Shown here in pieces: positions 11,988-21,835 of a DNA stretch of 64,000 nucleotides. Under the pieces are notes generated by a model. It saw nothing but the letters and a program-made list of their open reading frames with translations. It searched no databases and was not told the DNA's origin. This DNA comes from Dallia pectoralis (taxonomy: Eukaryota; Chordata; Actinopteri; Esociformes; Umbridae), in the NCBI GenBank assembly GCA_029465975.1, contig CM055762.1, positions 1,488,001 to 1,552,000 on the forward strand. The letters are read 5' to 3'. Each line of letters opens with the position of its first letter. Within the stretch, counting starts at the first letter, position 1. The position numbers and the translations under genes were made by a program.

Positions 11988-12216
11988 TCATTTCCCCTGC
12001 CTCCAGGAATACTAGGAAGGATTTCTGCTCCTGTGCGCTCCGTATAATATTCCAGTGTCCAATGTGTCCATTTAAATGTCCAATTGTTTGGTTCACACTC
12101 GCAGTGGACCTGTTGTGTTAATATCCATTTTCTCATTCCTGGTGACCAGTCATAATATCTCTGAAAATCCCAAGAGTACCAGCAGCCAAATCCCCATAAG
12201 CCATCTATTGGTAGCA
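11988..12216 (-). CDS. Orphan internal exon of an unidentified gene (Trp/Cys-rich)
   Basis: On the minus strand a 229-bp open block is bordered by a strong acceptor (TTCTTCTTTTACAG just above 12216) and a consensus donor (GTAAGT at 11987-11982). It begins with two bases of a split codon and ends with two (phase 1 in, phase 2 out), leaving 75 whole codons. The peptide is unusually rich in Trp and aromatics (LWGFGCWYSWDF, then WSPGMRKW, then VHCECEPNNWTFKWTHW). It has a CxC pair and an N-glycosylation sequon (NWT), consistent with an extracellular or secreted protein. I do not recognise the family. No partner exon was found nearby, so the gene may extend outside the window, be an exonised repeat or viral-envelope remnant, or be a dead exon. 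The splice sites and composition are direct observations; the coding status is inference. Confidence 0.5.
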
Positions 12217-12219
12217 CTG

Positions 12220-13060
12220 TAAAAGAAGAAAAACGTTACATGAGTATCAGGCCATCATTCGGAGTATGCACATTTTCATGTATACAAATAGACTTGTCCC
12301 TTTTTCATTTTTTTATTAAGTGCAATATCTTCAGCATACCATGACAGATTCGTCCTGGCTGGGCCATTAAGGCAGAGTTATGCATTCCTAGACGCCCCCT
12401 CGTCCGAAGTTTAGCCCAGAGATAAACTCCCCATGTAGTTCCAAGACATTAACCTGGATTACCATTGTCGAAACTGGAGGCCATTGTGGAGGAGTGCTTT
12501 CTGACCCCCTGCTGTTTCCTACTTCAGCCACTTTATTGATCCCTCTGAGAGAAGGCCACATTGGCTAAATAAACCAAGATTTAAAGCTGATTCGGATATG
12601 TCTAATAAATTGGAGCATATATGATGAATTCAACCAATCCCATTTCTAACCCTAACCCTAGGTGTCTCTTATAGCTTTTATACCAGGCCTACAACCCACA
12701 CAAATCCATGATGTAGTAACATACGTTTTATCTGATTGGTATTCAAAAGGCACGTTGAAAACGAAATATTTCTACGGTCTTAGAGATGATTTTGTTAAAG
12801 TTCCCTTTCTGGCTAATAGCCAAAGCATAATGCTCAGGCAGCATTTTAACGCACTAATAAACCAAACGATGTTACAGAGTAGCTAACTTTTATTTAAACT
12901 CAGTGAGACTGCTGGGCCCATCCAAGAGCCGAATAAAAACCCTGGTCTACCAATGAGGCAGTGATGTTAGAACTCTCTCAAGATGTGTGTTAACTCATTG
13001 AACAGATGGTTTTGTACCAGTAACACCCAAGAACTAGTGACAATAAAGACAAGAGTGATG
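12220..13060. other. Intergenic or intronic, no feature recognised
   Basis: If the exon at 11988-12216 is real this would be its upstream intron. No second exon with matching phase is evident. Two telomere-like AACCCT units occur by chance near 12647-12659. Confidence 0.35.
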
Positions 13061-13061
13061 A

Positions 13062-13300
13062 CTGAGGGTGGTCCAGTGGTCTAAGCTGCAACCTCTTTTG
13101 CACATATATTGGCACAGCATGCCTGCTCACTGCTCTTTCAGTAAATACCTTTCTCCATCATCCTGCCCAATGAAGCATAGGGGAGATGTTTGTATGCATG
13201 CCATTGACATTCCCTGTGTGTATATTTGTGTATATGTCATGCACTGTTCTGTGCCATCTGCAGTTTTTCCCTCTTTGTATGACTTGACCATGTATTTGGG
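13062..13300 (+). mobile_element. tRNA-derived SINE-like fragment
   Basis: GGTGGTCCAGTGGTCTAAGC at 13069 looks like an RNA polymerase III A box (TRGYNNAGTGG type) of a fish tRNA-derived SINE, followed by the expected SINE-like body (ATATATTGGCACAGCATGC, then CTGCTCACTGC). A clear B box is not preserved. The end is approximate. Confidence 0.4.
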
Positions 13301-13579
13301 CGATTGACCATATGTTTCGTCCCAAATTAAATGTTTTTGTAAAGTTTTCCAAATCCAAAACTAACTCAAGTACCTTGTTCATTGATGAACGTATGTCCTT
13401 TACGGTTTCAGCCGGCATGTATAATGTTGTGTCATCTATCTATGGGTAGTGCAGAAACACACAGGCTATATTCAAAGTAAATAGAAGGTAGGACAGCAGA
13501 AAACAATTAAACCAAGACAGCTGGCATGCGTACAACATGCTCAACTTTGGTGTTGTTAGAGTGTTTTGGTGTTATATTA

Positions 13580-15164
13580 CAGTTTTTAGCGATCCCTTTG
13601 ACCATTATCTCAGAACCTTAATGTCATTTTCCACAACTCTAGACACAAAACTCACAACCGAAGATCAAAATGCACTTTTCTCAAAACTCTAACACGTTTT
13701 TTCAATTGGTTGGATACAATACACCTCAACTGAAGATAATTTGTTCATTTAACTTTTATCACCGGTTCAATGTGATACAATGTAACATCAAAGTACTACT
13801 ATTTCAAGATGCGATTCCTACATTACGTTTGAAATGATAGTCTGTTCATTTCATTTCACAGATCTAACTATCAATTGATACAACTAGTCAAAATGATAAG
13901 TATTTGCTTCATTACTCTTAATGCATAGTTTTATGGAAACTGACAAACAATATTCCACGTTTACAGTAAATCATGAAAGATACAAGACACTGAGATTTAG
14001 TGTCATCAATTAGCGTGGAGCATGAACCAATTAGTCTACAATATCCATGGATGTAGCCTAATATTTTATCATACTGTAATGCTTCAACAGACACTGTGTC
14101 TATGGTCCCAAATACTGCACCACCTTTTCAGACTATTTACAGTACTGACAGTACTACGCTGTATAGATGCAGGCCCTTGTAATTGCTTATCCAATTCAGC
14201 CAACCCGTTACTGATGATTTAGCACATTGTGGAATGAGTATATACATAAAGAGTTGATTTGGATCCAATTGCAAGAGCATAGTGATTCGTAACATGGAGC
14301 CAGCAGGTGATCCAGGTCACAATGGAGGTCAAGCAGCGGTGGCAGGAAGACGAGGAAGACGTGTTGATCAAAGGAATGGCATGGCAGGCACCCCTTCTGA
14401 GAGGTGGTCGTGGGCCTCGTTTGAGAGGTGTGGGGGAACGTGGTAGAGGACAAGGCCACAGACCAAGACAGCGGCAGCAACAGCATAGAGTGTCCAATGA
14501 AAAAAAATCTAAGATGTTTGGCTAATGAAAACATCCAATGTGATGTAGATGAGGACCAGTGGCCAAATCCACAACACAGAGTTGATGACAATGTAGAAGT
14601 ACTGTAATCACTCCTGTTTTGTTTCTTACAGTACAAGCAAGCAAGTTGAGGAACACTGCATTTGATGTTTTACACTACTGTCTTTATTTTTCTATTTCAT
14701 AGCTAATTATTTTTGCTTTGATTCAAATAAACATATGTCTATTTCATTACAGTAATACATTTCAAATTTTGTTCAATAATTCTACTGTGTCTGTACTATT
14801 CACTTTACCACAGAAGTACCTTTACAGGGATTCATTTGCTTGTAGTACCATAATGGAACATGTATCATCAATTTTGTACAACAATATCTAATGATTGTAC
14901 AAACAAGTAACTAGTGAAACTATGGGTATCTTTTGTCTGGGTGATCTAAATCAATGTACACATGGTATTCCATGATAAATCTATTGTTTGAACCATTGAT
15001 TGTGCAAATGCAAGGTATCTTTTAAGATATGAATGCACAATGCAATGTTTTGAACATTGGAGAGCCTGTGTTACAAGTGTTTAATGTTGTAAGTTTTGTG
15101 TCTAGAGTTGTGGAAAATGACATTAAGGTTCTGAGATAAGGGTCAAAGGGATTGCTAAAAACTG
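13580..15164 (+). mobile_element. Non-autonomous Tc1-family element, copy A
   Basis: A 1585-bp element with long TIRs starting CAGTTTTTAGC(G/A)ATCCCTTTGACC at both ends and flanked by TA dinucleotides (13578-13579 and 15165-15166), the hallmark of Tc1/mariner insertion. The inverted similarity extends for about 75 bp. Inside, 14294-14520 keeps the start of a transposase N-terminus, an Arg/Gly-rich stretch (LRGGRGPRLRGVGERGRGQ) ending in RVSNE. No DDE catalytic core is present, so this is an internally deleted derivative that would depend on a full-length relative. Copy B at 48627-50247 is highly similar throughout; copy C at 16651 is only the left end. Confidence 0.85.
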
Positions 15165-15169
15165 TAGAT

Positions 15170-15709
15170 GATAGATAAAGATTGGTGCAGACTTTCAGGG
15201 TGACTACGGTAATGTACCTGATTAAGCGTAGACTGCGGGAGGCTAGCGCTATGGTGACAAGAGAGCTTAGGTGCAGAGGGATTTCTCCAAGCAGAGACTT
15301 GTAAATTAGTTGGTACCAATTAGTTAAACGCTGAGTGTTAAATGATGGCCAGACAAATAATGCGCAAAGGTTGCAGAGGTGTTGTATGGGGCATTACTAA
15401 CAAAATGTATAACACTATGGTAAACCACATCCGATTTTTCAGGAGAAAGTTTGAGGCAGTTTATAAATTACATCAACAAAATCAAACATTGGTATAATAG
15501 TCATTTTCACCAAGGCTAGTTTGGCAGAATGAGTGAAGGAGGCCCTGTTGCGGAAAAGGAAACCGATTCTGGACTTTATGTGCGGCTGGAAGGAGAGAGC
15601 TGTCTAACAGTACACCTAGATATTTGTATGTATTCACATATTCTAGTTCAGACCCATCTAGCGGGGCGATGCTAGTTAGATGGGCAGGTGTGGGCAGCAA
15701 TTGGAAAGC
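15170..15709 (-). mobile_element. LINE reverse transcriptase C-terminal fragment
   Basis: On the minus strand 15700-15482 reads ELEYVNTYKYLGVLLDSSL, the conserved YKYLGV block after the RT palm of fish non-LTR retrotransposons (L2-like or related). It continues with degraded sequence resembling the thumb and C-terminal region down to about 15180. It contains stops and indels. The 21-bp minisatellite abuts its upstream end, and the Tc1-family copy A lies at its downstream end. Confidence 0.65.
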
Positions 15710-16570
15710 ATGCTGTTACGTCCCATGGACTTGTAGTTACGTCCCATGGACTTGCAGTTACGTCCCATGGACTTGCTGTTACGTCCCATGGACTTGCTGT
15801 TACGTCCCATGGACTTGCTGTTACGTCCCATGGACTTGCAGGTACGTCCCATGGACTTGCAGTTACGTCCCATGGACTTAAAGTTACGTCCCATGGACTT
15901 GGAGTTACGTCCCATGGACTCGCTGTTCCGTCCCATGGACTTGCAGTTACGTCCCATGGACTTGCATTTACGTCCCATGGACTTGCAGTTACGTCCCATG
16001 GACTTGCTGTTACGTCCCATGGACTTGCAGTTACGTCCCATGGACTTGCTGTTACGTCCCATGGACTTGCTGTTACATCCCATGGACTTGCAGTTACGTC
16101 CCATGGACTTGCAGTTACGTCCCATGGACTTGCAGTTACGTCCTATGGACTTGCAGTTACGTCCCATGGACTTGCTGTTACGTCCCATGGACTTGCTGTT
16201 ACGTCCCATGGACTTGCTGTTACGTCCCATGGACTTGCAGGTACGTCCCATGGACTTGCAGTTACGTCCCATGGACTTAAAGTTACGTCCCATGGACTTG
16301 CAGTTACGTCCCATGGACTTGCAGTTACGTCCCATGGACTTGCTGTTACGTCCCATGGACTTGCAGTTACGTCCCATTGACTTGCAGTTACGTCCCATGG
16401 ACTTGCAGTTACGTCCCATGGACTTGCAGTTACGTCCCATGGACTTGCAGTTACGTCCCATGGACTTGCAGGTACGTCCCATGGACTTGCTGTTACGTCC
16501 CATGGACTTGCTGTTACGTCCCATGGACTTGCTGTTACGTCCCATGGACTTGCTGTTACGTCCCATGGAC
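15710..16570. repeat. 21-bp minisatellite, 41 copies
   Basis: Unit core GTTACGTCCCATGGACTTGC. From 15710 to 16570 is 861 bp, exactly 41 x 21, with substitutions but no indels. Because the unit is a multiple of three it leaves long open frames on both strands (a seven-residue MGRNSKS-type repeat on the minus strand, MDLQLRP and VTSHGLA on the plus). There is no initiation context, splice signal or family similarity to suggest translation. Variant order repeats at 399 bp (19 units), as described in the findings. Confidence 0.97.
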
Positions 16571-16593
16571 TCTCTCCATCCCAGGTGTTCTTT

Positions 16594-16596
<3 letters not shown>

Positions 16597-16638
<42 letters not shown>
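16597..16638. repeat. CA microsatellite
   Basis: Perfect (CA)n of about 20 repeats between the 21-bp array and the truncated Tc1-family copy C. Confidence 0.95.
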
Positions 16639-16641
<3 letters not shown>

Positions 16642-16650
16642 ACTGATATA

Positions 16651-16838
16651 CAGTTTTTAGCAATCCCTTTGACCCTTATCTCAGAACCTTAATGTCATTT
16701 TCCACAACTCTAGACACAAAACTCACAACCGAAGATCAAAATGCACTTTTGTCAAAACTCTAACATGTTTTTTCAATTGCTTGGATACAATACACCTAAA
16801 CTGAAGATCATTTGTTCATTTAACTTTTATCATCGGCT
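16651..16838 (+). mobile_element. Non-autonomous Tc1-family element, copy C (left end only)
   Basis: Begins with the same CAGTTTTTAGCAATCCC terminus as copies A and B, preceded by TA, and follows them for about 185 bp to about 16838 (ACTTTTATCATCGG). It then diverges into unrelated sequence. No right end is present. Confidence 0.8.
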
Positions 16839-17099
16839 ATAAAACAACATTGACAGGTTTTTTTTTTATCAACAACACCACCAGCCCTGAATTTTTTCGG
16901 GTTAGCCTATCTGTGAGTGTGCGCCATTACGCGCTATTGCATTTATATTTACACTGTCGAGTAAAAAACTCAGATAACTGTCTGGATGACCCCGTTACAG
17001 CTGCTGTTATTATTCCCAGGTTCAACAACTGGGTTGGATGGTTGTGTTTTAGGTGAGATTGAAGGTTGTTGCCTCTTTTTGTTGCTATTGTTTTTAAAC

Positions 17100-19460
17100 C
17101 AAGTCGACATACCCGCTCGTTAATTTGCTCTCCTTTCTTATATCGACCAGATTCTCCAGCCCGGCTGTTGGCTGTCTGGATTGGGGTAAAGGAGAACCGC
17201 GGGAAGGGGCATTGGCATGGGGCTATGGGAGTTGTAAAGCAGTTAGTTTGGGGTGGGTAGTCAAATGTCCAGCTTCAGGGAAATGCTTATATAAATGCTC
17301 TATTATCGTAGACTTGTCGGTAGTGACAGTATTAGCTAATTTCAAAGCTGTAGGAGAACTAGGTGATCTAGGTCTTAATGGCATAGCATTTACATTTTCG
17401 TGTCTTCAAATTATCCATTTATTTATGCCAAACGTCAACCATACTGGACATTCCAGTAAAAGCTTTGTCTGCTAATTGCCTAGCATGCTCAAGGCACTGC
17501 GGACTACGGACTCCGGTACCCGCAAAAAAAATGTTTCGCCAACGAGCGTTCAAGTAGCAACAAATTTGACAAAATGGACTTGCTGCTGTCGGTAAAAAGC
17601 TAAGATCTCTTCTCATCTTCCACCTTGTGTTTTACAGAATTGTGGCTGTGTCGATCCACATCCGACACAGGGCTGCATTTGCCTCGTTCCTCAATCTTCC
17701 GAGCAGATCGTGACACAAAACACTCGGGCGAAACAAAAGGAAGTGGAATACGTTTCTACATCAACAATGGCATGGACAATTATGTTATACTCATATTACA
17801 GTTATGTTCTCCTGACATAGAATAATTTTATTAATAACGCAAGCAAGCCATTGCGAGCCATACCACAGCCCGCAGGTATTCTCATTCATCCTGGTCTGTG
17901 TTTACATTCCACCACTATCCAACGTGTACGAGTCAGCTGGCCGCGGTCATATATCCACACCTTATTTATTGTCCTTGGGGACTTTAACAAATTTAACCTA
18001 AGCCACACACTCCCGAAATGTGTGCTTTATTAAAATCCAGACCAGAGGCAAACACGTTGGATCACTGCCTCAGTCAAATCAACCATGCCTACTATGCCGG
18101 AGATCAAAGACTTGGAGCAAAAAGAGGACATCTACATACAAACACAAACCAGGGTGAGGTACAACAACGACGAAGCCAGGTTCACAGCTAAACTCAAAGA
18201 GCTGTTTTGGACAAGGAGGAGGCGTTCAGGAGCCGGAACAGAGACAAGTTTAGAGAGCTTTAAAAAGGCAGTGAAAGAGGTTAAGGGCCTGTATGGAGAT
18301 AATTCTAAAGAGCATCTCTCAACAAATGACACTGCTTCGTTTTGGAATGGCCTACAAGACATCATGAACTACATATCACTGCCCCCTTCAGTTCAGCATT
18401 CAACAAGATAATTCCAGCTTTGCTCTAGGACATGCTCTTTCAACTGGGAGTGCGGGGTCCACTTGTAAGTGGATCACAGCTTTCCTGTCCAACAGGAGGC
18501 ATCACGTGAGGCTGGGGAAGCCCTGACCATCAGCACAGTTCCCCCTACTTTTCTCCACAAACACCAACAGCTCTGTACACCAACAGCTCTGTACACCAAC
18601 AGCTCTGTACACCAATAGCTCTGTACACCAACAGCTCTGTACACCAATAGCTCTGTACACCAACAGCTCTGTACACCAACAGCTCTGTACACCAATAGCT
18701 ATGTACACCAACAGCTCTGTACACCAACAGCTCTGTACACCAATAGCTCTGTACACCAATAGCTCTGTACACCAACAGCTCTGTACACCAAAAGCTCTGT
18801 ACACCAACAGCTCTGTACACCAACAGCTCTGTACACCAATAGCTCTGTACACCAACAGCTCTGTACACCAACAGCTCTGTACACCAACAGCTCTGTACAC
18901 CAACAGCTCTGTACACCAACAGCTCTGTACACCAACAGCTCTGTACACCAATAGCTCTGTACACCAACAGCTCTGTACACCAATAGCTCTGTACACCAAC
19001 AGCTCTGTACACCAACAGCTCTGTACACCAATAGCTATGTACACCAACAGCTCTGTACACCAACAGCTCTGTACACCAACAGCTGCACCTCCAGTCATCA
19101 CTCTGTCAAGCACCTGCAGTGTGCAGATGACACCACCCTCATCTGATTTATTTCTGATGGAGATGATGAGTCTGTCTACAAGGGGTAGATTGACCATCTG
19201 GTGTCCTGTTGCAGTCCAAACATCTCAGACTTTAGAAGATGCCCAGCAGCCTTTTGCCCCCGGAAACGATCTGACTATATTCTGCTCCCCGCATTCAAAC
19301 AGAACTTCCACTGGACATTTGCACCATTCAAGTTTACATATTACATATTTTTTTGTATTTTATTGTAGTCTATCGTTTGTGTGTATAAATCGTTGCAGGA
19401 ACAGGCCAGAAAAAGTTCCTTGGTGGTTGACTTACTTGGCAATAAAAAAAAAAAAAAAAA
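17100..19460 (+). mobile_element. Rex1/CR1-like (jockey-type) LINE, degraded, with internal array
   Basis: A plus-strand non-LTR element. The endonuclease region at 17560-18020 shows TELWLCRSTSDTG, FRADRDT and VLGDFNK, each close to this fish LINE family's conserved blocks. 18085-18365 gives RYNNDEARFTAKL and FWNGLQDIMNY of the linker before the RT. 18390-18560 is an indel-rich RT part, and 19085-19215 resumes with CADDTT, the catalytic ADD box, and IDHLVSC. Between these, a 512-bp tandem array (18571-19082) interrupts the RT. The 3' end at about 19430-19458 is TTACTTGGCAATAAA followed by an A-run. Stops and frameshifts make it non-functional. The 5' limit is uncertain. Confidence 0.8.
18571..19082. 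repeat. 16-bp minisatellite inside LINE RT, 32 copies
   Basis: Unit CTCTGTACACCAACAG, with mainly C/T and C/A variants. 512 bp is exactly 32 x 16. Left flank CTCCACAAACACCAACAG and right flank CTGCACCTCCAG are LINE coding sequence (family motif LYTNDCTS), so the unit is a tandem expansion of the LINE's own codons. As 16 is not a multiple of three, the translated repeat cycles every 48 bp. Confidence 0.95.
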
Positions 19461-20369
19461 TGTATAAATAATACTCAGTCAGGCCTTAAAACACTATTGA
19501 GAAATGTAGTAATAGAATACTCTATTGTAATTACGAAATGTGGTTCTGAAACTGTAAAAAAAATATTATGTCTAGTTAACAAGTATTGTAGAAATGTGAA
19601 ACGTTGTTTTTGTTTTAGTCTAACTGTTATTTAATCTTGGTATAATCATGTTCGAAGACCGATTCGGCACACCGGGCTTGGGCGCAGAGCCCCTGACATC
19701 TCATGGACATGAACACATCAAAATAACATGAGCATATTATTATTGGCAAATGTAGAAATCCTCTCTGCTAAGCAGAATATAGCTGTATCAACGCAGCAGA
19801 GTATCTGTCATCAAGAGGATGGCCACTAAAAATGGTTTGCTGTGAACTTCTCCCAGCCAAAGTCAAGGACTGGTTGGCAACCCGATAACAACACAAAAAT
19901 CAAGCAGTCACTTCAGTCATCCATCTCTCCTTTGCACTTGATCCGCTGATTGGAAATATCTATTTTTTATAAAGAATAATGCAAAATGTTGACATTGTAG
20001 GAAGCTCAGATTTGTACCATTTGAAGAGAATCCCTCTTATATATTCTAACATAAAGTGTTAAAGAATGCTAACTGTGCCATTACATTTGAACTGTGGTCA
20101 GTGTTTATTGCCTACATAGGTTAAATTGGTTGCAGTCAGCTAAAATAACAATGTTGCACACCATATTCTATGAGGGAATAGAGTGCCTAGTTACACAAGG
20201 CTATCTTAAGTTTGTGGTAAATGTGAATTATTTCATCAGAGGCAACAGCAATGTATATTTTTCAAGCGCGAAGTGTGAGCATGCAATTTTGTATGTGAAA
20301 TGTTTATGCAATTTATGCATGTGTGTATGTGCAAATGTGTAAATGTTAGTGGCGGTGTGGATTGAGTTT
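19461..20369. other. Intergenic, no feature recognised
   Basis: AT-rich spacer between two LINE 3' ends. No exon or TE pattern I can support. Confidence 0.4.
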
Positions 20370-20722
20370 TCAACGTCCGTTATCAGCTTTGATACGATAG
20401 ACACTGGTGGACATCCTGAACTATAACTGGACATTGCTCTATTTGCACAACTCTATATACAATGACATATTGATCTACATTCTGCTCTTGGCACATTTTG
20501 AAATCTGCTCTCACATTTAGACATTGCTACTTTGCACTTCTCGGATATATATGACACACACTATATGTAAGCTAGGCAGTGTCACCTGTCGAATTGTTCG
20601 TTTTGTGTGTTTTTTTTTGCTCTATTTGCACTGTTCATGAACGTTGAAAAATGTGTGTCCTAAATGCTGCAGGAAATTCCTTGTATGTGTAAACAAACTC
20701 GGCAATAGACCTGATTCTGATT
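20370..20722 (+). mobile_element. Rex1/CR1-like LINE 3' end, 5'-truncated
   Basis: The stretch has the low-complexity 3' tail characteristic of these fish LINEs: CTATTTGCACAACT-type short phrases, then GGAAATTCCTTGTATGTGTA, CTCGGCAATAGACC and CTGATTCTGATT. It resembles the 3' end of the copy at 17.1-19.46 kb only in general design. No coding part remains. Confidence 0.6.
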
Positions 20723-21835
20723 ACTGTTGGCATATATGCACTACTGAAGGTCTGCACAATAAGCGACAATTGATAATCATAGACATTTGCTAATTCATTT
20801 GGCTCTTGTCTTTTTGAAATGTCAAAACAAGATTGATTTGGGATACAATGTATGCAAGGTCATGACATTTCAGGCACTTCATGGCACATGGCTTGTGTGG
20901 CTAGAAACATTGACTATTTTAAGGACCTTACAGACAGCCTGGTTTAGAGGTCATGGATGACAGGGGTCTTGGCCCTGGTGATGAACCAGACCATTCAGGG
21001 CCTTACATTTAAGGGGTGGTGCAGTTGCCATACCAAGCTCTGATGCAGTCTGTCAAAACACACTTGATGGCAGAGCTGTAGTTTGAAGATCTAAGAGCCC
21101 AAGCCAAAAGTTTTATAGGCTCTGATGCGCTTTCTGAATAACTTTCAGAGTGTGTGTGTGGATCGTGTTAGTTTGTTGGTGACGTAAACAAAAAGGAACG
21201 GGAATCTATGTAAACCCCTCCACTTTAGCCCCATTAACATGGATGTAACTGTTCTTGCCCCTTCCTTTACTGTAGTCGAGGATCAGCTTATTCGTTTTGC
21301 TGACAGTGAGAGAGAAATTGTTATCCTAGTTTGAAAGAAATGTAAGCGCTTATTGAGTGGATGACATTATGGAGTTTGTATTCCTATTAAAGAGATTGTG
21401 AGAGAGAGAGTTCCTCAGTTTAAGGATCTATTATGTTTTTAAAGATGAAGAAATGTTTTCACTCAGCTGTGAAAACCAAATTCCCTGCCAGTTAATCCAT
21501 CCAAGCTCTTTAAATAAGGACCATGAATGCAATAGAGGGATAAAGTTCAATTAATTTAGCAATAACAAAACAGCAGAGCTAAGCAAATACCATCTGCAAT
21601 GATGCATTATAACTGTAAAAAAGGCTAGCAACAACTTTGTTTTCCAGCAAACTAACATTATATATAACATTTCTAACATTTTGTCAGCGAAGGCCTTTTA
21701 ATATAGACATTAGATAGAGCTGATATTGTTAATATTTAGAATATATAAACATATACAGTAGCTAGCTGTTTTAATTTATCATAATGTGCACCGTGCATCC
21801 ACTTCGCCTCATTCACCTCACCTCAGTGCGCAATT
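20723..21835. other. Intergenic, no feature recognised
   Basis: Around 21150-21350 faintly resembles coding-strand LINE or other RT debris (for example GTAAACCCCTCCACTTTAG), but not enough for a call. The rest is unassigned AT-rich sequence. Confidence 0.3.

Noticed and set aside
12645..12660. Telomere-like repeat
   Set aside because: Only two AACCCT units, not in an array.
14208..14636. 142-codon minus-strand frame (and its partner at 49183-49707) as a Cys-rich gene
   Set aside because: Antisense of the Tc1-family element's Arg/Gly-rich coding stub, which explains its presence in both element copies.
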